Under the pieces are notes generated by a model. The model ran no database searches, was not told the origin of the DNA, and saw only the letters and a list, made by a program, of their open reading frames with translations. A stretch of DNA of 64,000 nt from an uncultured Lachnospiraceae bacterium (GTDB lineage: Bacteria; Bacillota; Clostridia; Lachnospirales; Lachnospiraceae): NCBI GenBank assembly GCA_946414885.1, contig CAMKQH010000004.1, positions 62,001 to 126,000 on the forward strand, written 5' to 3'. The translations under genes were made by a program, and so were the position numbers. How positions within the stretch are numbered: position 1 is the first letter of the stretch; each line of letters starts with the position of its first letter. Below, in pieces: positions 52,999 to 61,815 of this stretch.

Positions 52999-54675
52999 TT
53001 ATTCCACGGATACCAGATAATAATAGATTGGCTGTCCGCCGTTTTGAAGTTCTACGTCCAGATTCGGATAGGCATCTGCGATCTTCTCACGGATCTTCTC
53101 CGCATCCTCTTCCGTAACGTCACTTCCGTAGTATACGCTGATCAGTTCGGAATCCGAACCCACCATCGCTGCGACCGTATTCAGAACTACCTCCGTCAGG
53201 TCGGTTCCGTTTGCAAGAATGCCATTGTCACCGACGCCCATGTAATCGTCCTTCTTGATCTCCTTGTCGTCGATCACGGTATCCCTTACCGCATAAGTGA
53301 TCTGACCAGTCTTCACCTTTCCGATCTCACTGATCATCATCTCTTCATTCTCATCAACGGAAGATCCGTCCATGTAATTGATCACGGCGGTGATTCCCTG
53401 AGGGATCGTCTTGGTCGGGATTACAAGAAGGTTCTTGTCGGTCATGAGCTCTGCAGCCTGTCTTGCGGCAAGAATGATATTCTTGTTGTTCGGAAGCACA
53501 AATACATTCTCGGCATTGACCTTGTCAACGGCGTCAAGGATGTCTGCCGTACTGGGATTCATGGTCTGTCCGCCTTCGATCACGTAATCAACGCCAATGC
53601 TCTTGAAGATTTCACTTAAGCCTTCACCGGCAGAAATCGCAATGAAACCGACCTTCTTGGGAGGCTCTGCAGGCTTCTCTGCCACGGCTGCAGCCTGTAC
53701 TTCAGCCTTCTGGGCAGCCTTTTTAAGCTTCTCTTCCTGCTCAAGGCGCATGTTGTCAATCTTCAGATTCGTGAGCTGGCCAAACTTTAAGCCCTTTTGG
53801 ATGGCAAGTCCGGGATCATTGGTATGTACGTGGATCTTTACGGTCTCTCCGTCACATACGCAAACAATGGAATCGCCGATGGATTCAAGATATGCCTTGA
53901 AATCCATTTCTGTCTTCACGTTAAAGTTTTTATTTAACAGAATAATGTATTCCGTGCAATAACCATATTTTACGTCAATTTCAACGAGGTTTTCCTGGGT
54001 CGTTGCAGGCTTATCAGCGGAACTCTCCGCAGCTACGCTGAAGTCAACCTCTTTGCCAAGGAGGGCGTCATAAGCACCCGAAAGGACCTCGATTAGGCCC
54101 TGTCCGCCGGAATCAACCACGCCGGCCTGCTTCAAAACGGGCAACAGCTCGGGAGTCTGACTCAGCACGTATTTCCCATGCTCCAGAACCTTTCCTGCAA
54201 AGTCTTCCAAATCGGTAACGCCTTCGCTCGAAAGCTCCTTCGCCTTGTCGGCAATACCCTTTGCCACCGTAAGGATCGTGCCTTCCTTGGGCTTCATAAC
54301 TGCCTTGTATGCCGTTTCCACTGCCTTGTCAAAACCTTCCGTTAGCACGCACGCGTTCAGACTGTCATAGGTTTTGATCACCTTTGTAAATCCGCGGAAC
54401 AACTGAGATAAAATAACGCCTGAATTTCCGCGTGCGCCTCTTAAGGATCCGCTGGAAATGGCCTTACATAACGCCTCCATGGAAGGATTTTCACCGAGCT
54501 CGTTTACTTCCTTCGCTGCAGACATAATGGTCATGGTCATGTTGGTTCCCGTATCTCCGTCAGGAACGGGAAATACGTTCAACTCATTAATATATTCCTT
54601 CTTGCTCTCTAAGTTCTTAGAACCTGCCAAAAATAACTTAGCAAGCAATTTGGCATCGATTACTTGGTAAGACAC
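52999..54675 (-). CDS. fakA: Fatty-acid kinase FakA (DAK2, YloV)
   Basis: The 558-residue protein starts with a DhaL-like kinase domain (NVFPVPDGDTGTNMT, then SLRGARGNSGVILSQLFRG). A middle domain follows, and the C terminus has VFVLPNNKNIILAARQA with a DegV-like fold. FakA phosphorylates acyl groups bound to FakB. The start is GTG 54675 with GGAGG upstream. The yloU-fakA-recG order is standard. Confidence 0.92.
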   Translation of the reverse strand: MSYQVIDAKLLAKLFLAGSKNLESKKEYINELNVFPVPDGDTGTNMTMTIMSAAKEVNELGENPSMEALCKAISSGSLRGARGNSGVILSQLFRGFTKVIKTYDSLNACVLTEGFDKAVETAYKAVMKPKEGTILTVAKGIADKAKELSSEGVTDLEDFAGKVLEHGKYVLSQTPELLPVLKQAGVVDSGGQGLIEVLSGAYDALLGKEVDFSVAAESSADKPATTQENLVEIDVKYGYCTEYIILLNKNFNVKTEMDFKAYLESIGDSIVCVCDGETVKIHVHTNDPGLAIQKGLKFGQLTNLKIDNMRLEQEEKLKKAAQKAEVQAAAVAEKPAEPPKKVGFIAISAGEGLSEIFKSIGVDYVIEGGQTMNPSTADILDAVDKVNAENVFVLPNNKNIILAARQAAELMTDKNLLVIPTKTIPQGITAVINYMDGSSVDENEEMMISEIGKVKTGQITYAVRDTVIDDKEIKKDDYMGVGDNGILANGTDLTEVVLNTVAAMVGSDSELISVYYGSDVTEEDAEKIREKIADAYPNLDVELQNGGQPIYYYLVSVE

Positions 54676-54688
54676 AACAAAATCCTCC

Positions 54689-55051
54689 TTAATCAATCAC
54701 TCTAACACCTTCAACGTAGATGTTGATTTTTTCCACTTCCAAACCCGTAAACTCTTCGACCTTGTATTTTACGTTGCCGATCAGATTGTCAGCAACTGCA
54801 ACAATACTAACGCCATAAGCCACGATCACGTGGAAATCCAGGACCAACTTTTGATTGTTGCCTACCGTCACGGTGATTCCCCTGCTGAGATTATCCGGTT
54901 TTAAGATGCGTGCGATTCCGTCGCGTACGTTTGCGACGGTCATTCCAACGATGCCAAAGCATTCAACTGCAACGCTTCCGGCATACTGTGCGATCACTTC
55001 ATTATTTATGGAAATGCTTCCCATGTGAGTATCGATCGAAGAACCCTTCAT
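54689..55051 (-). CDS. yloU: Asp23/YloU-family envelope stress protein
   Basis: The 120-residue Asp23 protein has ISINNEVIAQYAGSVAVECF and DFHVIVAYGVSIVAVADNL, ending IYVEGVRVI. Members sit at the membrane; the exact role is unknown. ATG 55051 has a weak upstream SD; GTG 55057 is an alternative only two codons longer. It heads the operon to fakA. Confidence 0.9.
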   Translation of the reverse strand: MKGSSIDTHMGSISINNEVIAQYAGSVAVECFGIVGMTVANVRDGIARILKPDNLSRGITVTVGNNQKLVLDFHVIVAYGVSIVAVADNLIGNVKYKVEEFTGLEVEKINIYVEGVRVID

Positions 55052-55200
55052 AAACACACCATACCTTTCTGTCTCTTTTTGCGCGCGTCCGCTTTTAAAC
55101 ACAGATACGCACTATCTATAACAATATAACGTCTTTCAAGGAAAAAATAAAGTTTTATTTGGAAATTTATTGTTTTTTATAAAAAAAAGAATTTTTCTAC

Positions 55201-55229
55201 TTGCTTTTCTGAAGCGTATCTGTTATTAT
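55201..55229 (+). promoter_or_regulatory. rpmB promoter
   Basis: TTGCTT (55201-55206) and TATTAT (55224-55229) have a 17-base spacer. The 235-base gap between yloU and rpmB otherwise shows an A/T-rich stretch and no gene. Confidence 0.7.
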
Positions 55230-55286
55230 AACAATGTTGTGAAATTTTGCAGCAGGAAAGATCGGTATCAGACGGGAGGTGTCAAG

Positions 55287-55472
55287 ATGGCTAAGTGTGA
55301 TATTTGTGGCAAGGGAGTACATTTCGGTAATAACGTAAGCCACTCTCATAGAAGAAGCAACGCAATTTGGAATTCTAACGTAAAGAGCGTTAAGTGCAAG
55401 GTTGACGGCGGCGCTAAGAAGCTTCACGTCTGCACCCGTTGCTTACGCTCCGGAGCCGTAGAGAGAGCTTAA
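55287..55472 (+). CDS. rpmB: 50S ribosomal protein L28
   Basis: The 61-residue bL28 starts MAKCDICGKGVHFGNNVSH and has CTRC near the end, giving the zinc-binding (C+) form. ATG 55287 follows GGGAGG. The longer open frame upstream is not coding. A terminator follows. Confidence 0.97.
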   Translation: MAKCDICGKGVHFGNNVSHSHRRSNAIWNSNVKSVKCKVDGGAKKLHVCTRCLRSGAVERA

Positions 55473-55493
55473 TAGAATCAGATCAAAAAGAAA

Positions 55494-55524
55494 CGGGTTG
55501 GAGTCATCTCCCACCCGCTTTTTT
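55494..55524 (+). terminator. rpmB terminator
   Basis: CGGGTTGGAG (55494-55503) pairs with CTCCCACCCG (55508-55517) with one mismatch, followed by TTTTTT. Confidence 0.85.
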
Positions 55525-55562
55525 ATTGCCTAAACATGTCAAAAAATTACTTCTGCGGCAAG

Positions 55563-55703
55563 TCATGAATCTGAGATGCAAAAATAGCCCGCAATGCCCA
55601 AAACGGCCATGATCAGAAAACTTGCCAGTCTGTCTCTGATAAGCAATGACAAAAACATGCCAAATACGATACAAAAAATGCCAACGCCTGCAATTTTTCT
55701 CAT
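55563..55703 (-). CDS. Small two-helix membrane protein, 46 residues
   Basis: The frame reads MRKIAGVGIFCIVFGMF and then SLLIRDRLASFLIMAVLG and AGYFCISDS. It has two hydrophobic helices joined by the basic turn IRDRL, a plausible hairpin membrane protein. No strong SD is seen. A 17-base palindrome (CTTAAGGAATCCTTAAG, 55715-55731) lies 11 bases upstream. It follows ytfJ on the same strand. The family is unknown. Confidence 0.5.
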   Translation of the reverse strand: MRKIAGVGIFCIVFGMFLSLLIRDRLASFLIMAVLGIAGYFCISDS

Positions 55704-55769
55704 CCGGCACACCACTTAAGGAATCCTTAAGACATTATATGCCGCTCTGCAAGGCGTTGGCACTTGTTT

Positions 55770-56183
55770 TTAGTTCTCGCTGGGGAAAGCAGCGTCAAGG
55801 GCTTCCTCGTCCGTCACTTCCGCATTATCCTTTTCCTTCTTCTTGTCCAGGAACTTGTCTACCATGTCGGGTACCATGTCAAGCACCTTTGTAACGGTAT
55901 CCTGATTCTTAACGTTTACAAGCTTCACGGTTCCGTCCTGGATCACGATCACTGCGCTGGGCGTCATCTTACCGCCAATTCCGCCGGCACCTGAACCGCT
56001 TCCCTTTTGATTATTGTTTCCGGAACCTGCACCTACGCCAAAGGTCACGTCCACCAAAGGAAGAATAATGGTATCTCCGATCTTCGTAGCCTCGCCTACA
56101 ACCGTTTTCGTGGAAAGCACGGTGTTCATTCCCTTTAACAAAGATTCTACAACTCCCTGAAACTGATTTTCACTGCCTGCCAT
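55770..56183 (-). CDS. ytfJ: GerW/YtfJ-family sporulation protein
   Basis: The 137-residue protein has IILPLVDVTFGVGAGSG, a Gly-rich loop, and the phrase GGIGGKMTPSAVIVIQDG, typical of YtfJ/GerW, a spore protein needed for germination in Bacillus. It ends with an acidic tail. It follows DUF2953 on the same strand. Confidence 0.9.
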   Translation of the reverse strand: MAGSENQFQGVVESLLKGMNTVLSTKTVVGEATKIGDTIILPLVDVTFGVGAGSGNNNQKGSGSGAGGIGGKMTPSAVIVIQDGTVKLVNVKNQDTVTKVLDMVPDMVDKFLDKKKEKDNAEVTDEEALDAAFPSEN

Positions 56184-56218
56184 AAGTCATTCCTCCGTTC
56201 CGTGCCCATGCACGCTTT

Positions 56219-57241
56219 TTAGCTTTCTTTATTCCGACGAACTTTTTTACGTTTTCTTCTCTTTTTTCCCTTGTGGGATTTCTTTAATTCCTGTGCCTTT
56301 TCAGGATGTTTTCTTAAGTCTATCTTCTGCCGGAGTACCCTAAACCGTTTATCGAAGAAGATCCTAAGGGCATCGATCAATAAAGTGATCACCATGAACC
56401 TTCCCTTGATCAGAAGGTCCGCTTCCAAGACCTTTCTCTCAAAATCTGGCGTTACTTCCAAGGAAAACCGCTTAGGATACATGGTCTTTAATACGCAATA
56501 AACACCGTAGACGTATCCCGTGGCGTCAGGAGATGCCGCTCCAAAAAGAATTCTTCCCCGGATTTTCTTTGGCAATAAATTCTTTAGGACGTGCAATATC
56601 CTTGCCAACGCATCCTTCACAAATGGCCGCGTGTCTTTTTCTTCCCATAAAGCTTTATAATACTTCACGTCATCCAGGATCTTTTGGATTTTCTCTTTTT
56701 TCCTGGCTTTTTCGGTTTCTTTTTCTTCCTTTGATTTTTTTACTTTCTTGGGCTTTGGGGCTTTCTTCTTTTCTTCCGGAGATTCGGATTCATAAATACC
56801 CTTCTCGTTTTCATCCTCTTCCTCGGAGAATTCCGTTTGCTCCTCAGACTCTTTCGTTTCTTCGGATAACTCCGATTCTACCAAGTCTCCTGCCAAAACT
56901 TCAGATTTGCCCGTGTTTTCTTCAGCCTTACCAAGGCTTTCATCCGCCTCTTGCTCTTGATGATCTTCCTTCCCGGACACTTCCTGCTTCTCGTCGGAAT
57001 CCTTCTCTTCCTTTCCCATCAAAGTGAAAAAAGCGAGCTTCAAGATCAGCCTTGCCGGTTCGGGATAGTCAAACCGAAGTCTGATCAGTCCCAAAAACCA
57101 GGACACTTTTGCATTTAGCATTTTCCCTTCGGCATCAAGTTTCCCTTTTACGCGATAGCATATGGGCAAAAACAAAATCAAAAGCAGAAGGATAAGGATA
57201 AACAATAAGATTCCCAAAAGAATCTTTCCCACTATTGCCAT
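56219..57241 (-). CDS. DUF2953 membrane protein with acidic/basic insert
   Basis: The 340-residue protein starts with one membrane helix (ILLGILLFILILLLLILFL) and the DUF2953 strand KGKLDAEGKMLNAKVSWFLG. Residues about 85-185 form a low-complexity Glu/Ser/Lys-rich region. The C-terminal DUF2953 part has GRILFGAASPDATGYVYG. DUF2953 genes sit beside ytfJ in spore formers. ATG 57241 has AAAGGAG upstream. Confidence 0.82.
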   Translation of the reverse strand: MAIVGKILLGILLFILILLLLILFLPICYRVKGKLDAEGKMLNAKVSWFLGLIRLRFDYPEPARLILKLAFFTLMGKEEKDSDEKQEVSGKEDHQEQEADESLGKAEENTGKSEVLAGDLVESELSEETKESEEQTEFSEEEDENEKGIYESESPEEKKKAPKPKKVKKSKEEKETEKARKKEKIQKILDDVKYYKALWEEKDTRPFVKDALARILHVLKNLLPKKIRGRILFGAASPDATGYVYGVYCVLKTMYPKRFSLEVTPDFERKVLEADLLIKGRFMVITLLIDALRIFFDKRFRVLRQKIDLRKHPEKAQELKKSHKGKKRRKRKKVRRNKES

Positions 57242-57609
57242 TCCAAAAACTCCTTTAACCTGCAATCTTTGCGGATGGCCATGCAATCCTCCGTGATCTT
57301 CAGAACCAATGCAACAGCGTCCGCATGATCATTGGCAATTCCTACGACCTTCACGGAATGATCACCGTAATAGGGTTGAACAAAGTATCTTGAAGAAAGA
57401 ATTTCAATCTGATCAGAATCATTTTCAGGCAAAAGTAAAAGAAACACGTTGGAAAGCAAAGGTTTAGAGCAGATTTTCTCCTTTAGTTTCTCCAAATCGT
57501 CTGGATGCATTCCCTCGCCATAATACAATCTTGGGGAAAACTCCAATGCTCTTTTCTTCTTGACGCGAAAGATGTCTCTAACCTTCAAGTCTGTGATTAC
57601 CCCATGCAT
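57232..57609 (-). CDS. Uncharacterised soluble protein
   Basis: The 125-residue protein has no recognised motif, no signal peptide and no membrane helix. It contains SKPLLSNVFLLLLPENDSDQ and VVGIANDHADAVALVL. It overlaps the NUDIX gene by 32 bases and the DUF2953 gene by 10 bases, so it is translated as part of one operon. Confidence 0.7.
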   Translation of the reverse strand: MHGVITDLKVRDIFRVKKKRALEFSPRLYYGEGMHPDDLEKLKEKICSKPLLSNVFLLLLPENDSDQIEILSSRYFVQPYYGDHSVKVVGIANDHADAVALVLKITEDCMAIRKDCRLKEFLEWQ

Positions 57610-58033
57610 TATTTTTCTTTAATTCCTGGTATTCAGCGTATGCTTTCTCAAGAATCTGCTTTTCATTAGAGAACTTGAGCAGATGGTACGCCTCATGATA
57701 CTTGTAAAAACCGGAATCCATGAAGTATTCTTCCTTCTGAGGCTTGCTGTAATAGCTGTCAGCCATCATCAGATACCAATGAACTTCCTTTTCAACAACG
57801 TCCTCCGGAACCGTGAACGAATACTCGCTTTTCCCAATGTACTTTACGATCTCCGCCTTGGCACCGGATTCTTCCAAAACTTCACGAAGGGCAGTCTGCG
57901 GAAACTCTTCCCCCTCTTCAACGGTTCCCTTAGGGAGAACCCAACCTTCATACTTATTCCTTACATTCTTATACAGCAGTAGAATCTTTCCGCGAAATAT
58001 AACGACCCCGCCACAGCTTGTTGCTTCAATCAT
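57578..58033 (-). CDS. NUDIX hydrolase
   Basis: The 151-residue protein has a full Nudix box (GTVEEGEEFPQTALREVLEE then SG) and starts MIEATSCGGVVIFRGKILLL. It resembles diadenosine polyphosphate or MutT-type hydrolases. ATG 58033 follows AGGAGGG by six bases. It heads the operon with 57232, DUF2953 and ytfJ. Confidence 0.85.
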   Translation of the reverse strand: MIEATSCGGVVIFRGKILLLYKNVRNKYEGWVLPKGTVEEGEEFPQTALREVLEESGAKAEIVKYIGKSEYSFTVPEDVVEKEVHWYLMMADSYYSKPQKEEYFMDSGFYKYHEAYHLLKFSNEKQILEKAYAEYQELKKNNAWGNHRLEG

Positions 58034-58072
58034 CGCAATCCCTCCTGTCGGCGTGAAACACAACCTATGTCT

Positions 58073-58101
58073 AGTATAGTCCAAAACCACGTTCTATGCA
58101 A
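58073..58101 (-). promoter_or_regulatory. Promoter of the NUDIX-DUF2953-ytfJ operon
   Basis: On the minus strand TTGCAT (58096-58101) and TATACT (58073-58078) have a 17-base spacer. Confidence 0.7.
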
Positions 58102-58108
58102 GTGATTT

Positions 58109-58951
58109 TCATTGTACGCCGCGCTTTTCATGTCCCGTGGTATATTCCGCGTATGGCGGCTCCAAATCCCTTGTATCAGCCTTCAAAAAGAACGCAAGAA
58201 CCCTTTCCGTCTGTGCACGGTCTTCAACGGTAAATTGTAATCTGAAGCATGTTTTTTCCTGATATCTATCCAATTCCTTGTGCAGGGACAGGGGAAGACA
58301 ATTATAGATCACGTTATAACAATGGCGGCAAACCAACCTTACGGGAAAACTTTTATCCATGCGGTCCAAAAGAAACACCTGTTGCTCTCTCTGATTCCCC
58401 CTCCTGCAACGGTCCGTCGTCTTTGCTACGCAGTTAGCCGTAACCATCATGGGAATCCGGCCATAAACGATCTTATCCCAGGTGATGGGAAGTTCCAACA
58501 AGTCTTTTTGTTCAGCACCTTTTAATTCCAGGGGAAGACACCCTCCCGACAAGATGCCGCCTAATGCCTTTACCGCATGCGAATTCCAAAGATACAGATT
58601 ATGATCTCCATAGACTTTTATGTTCTTTTCTGCGTAATAACCAAGGCCTTCCATGCTTCCAGTAAGCACTCCGGCAAACAATTCATGCTTTGCCATAAGT
58701 GCATCAACCTCCTGAAAATAACTCTCTTCCTTTGAGCGAAGGATTTCAGGCAAGGCCAGGATCCATTCCGTCCATGGCATTTTTTCAGAAAGATTCTCAC
58801 AAATCCGCAATGCTTCCGCGTCATCTAATAAAAGGTCGCTGTTTACGTATGCTCTGATCACCTTAGAAGTTAAATCAGTTGGCAATGAGGCAAAGGCCTT
58901 TAGCTGATCTGCCTTAAGAAACGATACGGAAAATCTGCGTTCATTCGTCAT
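58109..58951 (-). CDS. U32-associated C-terminal-half protein
   Basis: The 280-residue protein resembles the second half of long clostridial U32 peptidases: YGDHNLYLWNSHAVKAL, and GRIPMMVTANCVAKTTDRCR with several cysteines (VCRHCYNVIYNC). The start has GGAGGTGATCTGCC upstream inside the preceding gene. It overlaps that gene by 11 bases and is a separate polypeptide. The function is unknown. Confidence 0.78.
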   Translation of the reverse strand: MTNERRFSVSFLKADQLKAFASLPTDLTSKVIRAYVNSDLLLDDAEALRICENLSEKMPWTEWILALPEILRSKEESYFQEVDALMAKHELFAGVLTGSMEGLGYYAEKNIKVYGDHNLYLWNSHAVKALGGILSGGCLPLELKGAEQKDLLELPITWDKIVYGRIPMMVTANCVAKTTDRCRRGNQREQQVFLLDRMDKSFPVRLVCRHCYNVIYNCLPLSLHKELDRYQEKTCFRLQFTVEDRAQTERVLAFFLKADTRDLEPPYAEYTTGHEKRGVQ

Positions 58952-60251
58952 GGCAGATCACCTCCTCCAGTTCAGAGATTACCTTCCTTCGAAGTTCATT
59001 AATGCTCTTAAGGGGCAAAAAGATGCCATCATCCATTTGAATCAGGGGATCTCCGCCGTTAAAGCTTTCATCCGCGACAAAGAACGTGTCTCCCAATTTT
59101 TTTAATTGCTTTATTATGTTTTCTTTGGTGACAGGTGCCTTCTGCGCTGCCTCCACGATCTCTCCGCATCCCGTGACGGTCTTTCTAACGTCTCCGGCGA
59201 GCGAAATCTTCAGCGTGGCGGGTTCCCCCAGAAGGAACTTGGCTTCCATGCGTACGGGAACTCTTTTTTTATCGCTTAAATACTCTGCTTTGATGTTCTC
59301 AAGCAGCTTTTCGTCACTTGCTGCATAGGCAGGACTAATGAGCGTGATCATCTCTTTCCCGTTTGCCCTGTGGTAATAACCGTTTGTCCGCTCACTTCTG
59401 ATGTACAATTTCCCAAGATCTTCCAAATCTTTTTTCGAAGGCGTGGCGGTCTTTCCTTCATAAAAAGCATCTAAAAGTTTTCGGTAATATGCCGTAACGC
59501 CTGCGGCATACTCCGGTTTTTTCATGCGTCCCTCGATCTTAAAGGAGTCGATGCCTGCGCCTATCAGCTCCGGAAGCATTTCTATCGTACACATGTCCTT
59601 TAGGCTTAGGGGATAACATTCCTTACTCATGCTTTGTCCGTCTTTCACCCGATAAGGCAGGCGGCATGGCTGTGCACAGCGGCCGCGATTGCCGCTTCGG
59701 CCTCCCAAAACTGAGCTAAACAGACACTGGCCTGAATAGCAATAACACATGGCTCCGTGTATAAAGCACTCCAGCTCCATTCCCGTCTCTGCCTTTATTT
59801 TTTTGATCTCTTCCAGGGAAAGCTCCCGTGCAGGCACGACCCTCACAACACCCATTTTCTTCAAAAGGTTTGCGCCGTGAATTCCGGTTATGCTCATCTG
59901 CGTACTGGCATGCAGGGGCAGTTTGGGAAATCGTTCCGAGAGCAAACTCAGAACGCCAAGATCCTGCACAATCACGCCGTCCAAACCTTCTTCCACGTAA
60001 GGTTTGATAAAACCGGGAAGCATCTCCAATTCGTGTTCTTTCACCAGCGTATTTACGGTAAGATAAACCTTTTTTCCCAGTAAATGCGCATATTTCAAGC
60101 ATTTTAACAATTCATCTTCTGGAAAATTATCTGCATAAGCCCGCGCACCATATTGCGTTCCGGCCAGATAAACAGCATCTGCGCCTGCTTTGATCGCTCC
60201 GTAAAAGGCTTCCGGACTCCCCGCCGGTGCCAACAGTTCCACTTGCTGCAT
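58941..60251 (-). CDS. Peptidase U32 family protein (N-terminal part)
   Basis: The 436-residue protein starts QQVELLAPAGSPEAFYGAI and has the U32 signature ECFIHGAMCYCYSGQCLFSS, followed by GGRSGNRGRCAQPCRLPYR. U32 proteins act in tRNA hydroxylation or collagenase-like activity; the substrate is unsettled. ATG 60251 follows AGGAG by seven bases. It is transcribed with the C-half protein. Confidence 0.88.
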   Translation of the reverse strand: MQQVELLAPAGSPEAFYGAIKAGADAVYLAGTQYGARAYADNFPEDELLKCLKYAHLLGKKVYLTVNTLVKEHELEMLPGFIKPYVEEGLDGVIVQDLGVLSLLSERFPKLPLHASTQMSITGIHGANLLKKMGVVRVVPARELSLEEIKKIKAETGMELECFIHGAMCYCYSGQCLFSSVLGGRSGNRGRCAQPCRLPYRVKDGQSMSKECYPLSLKDMCTIEMLPELIGAGIDSFKIEGRMKKPEYAAGVTAYYRKLLDAFYEGKTATPSKKDLEDLGKLYIRSERTNGYYHRANGKEMITLISPAYAASDEKLLENIKAEYLSDKKRVPVRMEAKFLLGEPATLKISLAGDVRKTVTGCGEIVEAAQKAPVTKENIIKQLKKLGDTFFVADESFNGGDPLIQMDDGIFLPLKSINELRRKVISELEEVICHDE

Positions 60252-60272
60252 CTTTGATCTCCTGCTTTGAAA

Positions 60273-60301
60273 AAAGCTGTCCGCTTTTATCGGACAGCTT
60301 T
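60273..60301 (-). terminator. Terminator between zapA and the U32 gene
   Basis: AAAGCTGTCCG and CGGACAGCTTT pair perfectly, with a T run on the minus strand, just after the zapA stop. U32 starts 22 bases beyond it. Confidence 0.8.
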
Positions 60302-60304
60302 CCA

Positions 60305-60706
60305 TTATTTATTCTTTAACTCAGTCTCAAGCTTAAATATTGTGCGGCTTTGCTCATCACACTGCCTCTGCAGTTCCTTCGCCTGATTCTTGGCGTTATC
60401 CAGTTGAATCTGGCAGGATACCAGCTCATGCTTTAAGTCACAGTATTCCTTCTCCTTGGACTGCATTTCTGCCTCCAGGATCGCGATCTGCCTCTTTGCC
60501 TTAAAGAAATCATCCGCAATGTTTAACTGAAGCAACGTGCCCTGCGTGTCAATGGATTGCTTGCGAAATCCATCCAAACGATTATATTCATTGATCTTAT
60601 TGTTGATATAGGTCGCTACCTTTTGAAGATATTCTTCGCTCTCATATCCGCTCAGTTTTAATACCTTACCGCCGATCAATACTTCCGTAGCCGTTTTGGA
60701 TGCCAT
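60305..60706 (-). CDS. zapA: Cell division protein ZapA
   Basis: The 133-residue protein has the ZapA fold start ATEVLIGGKVLKLSGYESEE and a long C-terminal coiled coil (residues about 60-130). ZapA bundles FtsZ filaments. It has a good promoter at 60783-60811, so it is transcribed apart from ruvAB. Confidence 0.88.
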   Translation of the reverse strand: MASKTATEVLIGGKVLKLSGYESEEYLQKVATYINNKINEYNRLDGFRKQSIDTQGTLLQLNIADDFFKAKRQIAILEAEMQSKEKEYCDLKHELVSCQIQLDNAKNQAKELQRQCDEQSRTIFKLETELKNK

Positions 60707-60782
60707 GTCCCCTCACCCTTCCTCTTTCGTTCTCTTTCCCCATTCATAAGTCAAAAATGAATTCCATAAAAATCTAGTTTAT

Positions 60783-60811
60783 ATTATAGCTTAAACAAGA
60801 AAAAGAAACAA
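60783..60811 (-). promoter_or_regulatory. zapA promoter
   Basis: On the minus strand TTGTTT (60806-60811) and TATAAT (60783-60788) have a 17-base spacer, right after the ruvB stop. Confidence 0.8.
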
Positions 60812-60819
60812 GAGTTTTT

Positions 60820-61806
60820 TTATGGCAAGAGATGCTTATATGCAAGATCCGTAACCACTCTTCCCCTTGGGGTCCTGTTGATCAAACCGTTTTTGATCAA
60901 ATATGGTTCATAAACGTCTTCGATGGTACCTGCGTCTTCGCCAATCGCGGCTGCAAGCGTGTCAAGTCCTACGGGGCCTCCCTCGAACTTATCGATCATG
61001 GTCATGAGCATGTTGCGGTCAATGCGGTCAAGTCCAAGCTTGTCCACGTCCATCAGATCCAATGCAATTCTTGCAACGTCCTCCGTGATAATGCCATCAT
61101 ACTTGACTTCCGCGAAATCTCTCACTCTTTTTAGAATGCGGTTTGCAAGTCTGGGCGTGCCGCGGCTTCGCTTTGCCATTTCCCTCGCCCCGCCCGGTTC
61201 AATCTCCACGTTCAGAATGCGCGCGGAATGCATGATGATCTGCTGTAATTCAGGAATCTCATAGAATTCCAGATGATGGATCATGCCAAAACGATCTCGA
61301 AGCGGTGCCGAAAGAAGTCCCGCACGGGTTGTAGCGCCGACAAGCGTGAATTTCGGCAGGTCAAGCCTGACGGATCTGGCAGAGGAACCTTTTCCGATCA
61401 TGATGTCAATGCAATAATCTTCCATCGCGGGATACAGAACCTCTTCCACCTGTCTGTTCAAACGGTGGATCTCATCCACAAACAAAAGATCGCCCTCTTC
61501 GAGATTATTCAAAATGGCAGCCATCTCACCGGGCTTTTCAATGGCCGGACCGCTGGTCACGCGCAAATGAACGCCCATTTCATTGGCAATGATCCCGGCA
61601 AGCGTTGTCTTTCCAAGGCCGGGAGGTCCATAGAACAACACGTGGTCCAACGCGTCTCCCCTGCGCTTGGCAGCTTCAATATAGATTTTAAGACTTTCCT
61701 TCACCTTTGACTGTCCAATGTAATCATCCAGATACTTCGGACGAAGCGAGCCTTCCAGCTTAACCTCTTCTTCCGTCGCGGTGGTTTCGATCATTCTTCT
61801 CGCCAT
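60820..61806 (-). CDS. ruvB: Holliday junction branch migration helicase RuvB
   Basis: The 328-residue AAA+ protein has Walker [19 protein letters not shown], Walker [17 protein letters not shown] and [19 protein letters not shown]. With RuvA it drives branch migration; RecU, encoded at 37 kb, is the partner nuclease. It is nine bases downstream of ruvA. Confidence 0.97.
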   Translation of the reverse strand: MARRMIETTATEEEVKLEGSLRPKYLDDYIGQSKVKESLKIYIEAAKRRGDALDHVLFYGPPGLGKTTLAGIIANEMGVHLRVTSGPAIEKPGEMAAILNNLEEGDLLFVDEIHRLNRQVEEVLYPAMEDYCIDIMIGKGSSARSVRLDLPKFTLVGATTRAGLLSAPLRDRFGMIHHLEFYEIPELQQIIMHSARILNVEIEPGGAREMAKRSRGTPRLANRILKRVRDFAEVKYDGIITEDVARIALDLMDVDKLGLDRIDRNMLMTMIDKFEGGPVGLDTLAAAIGEDAGTIEDVYEPYLIKNGLINRTPRGRVVTDLAYKHLLP

Positions 61807-61815
61807 GCTTCCCTC

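Noticed and set aside
58941..58951. Frameshift breaking a single U32 gene
   Set aside because: The second gene has a strong SD and ATG at a suitable distance, so two genes are more likely; independent reads would settle it.
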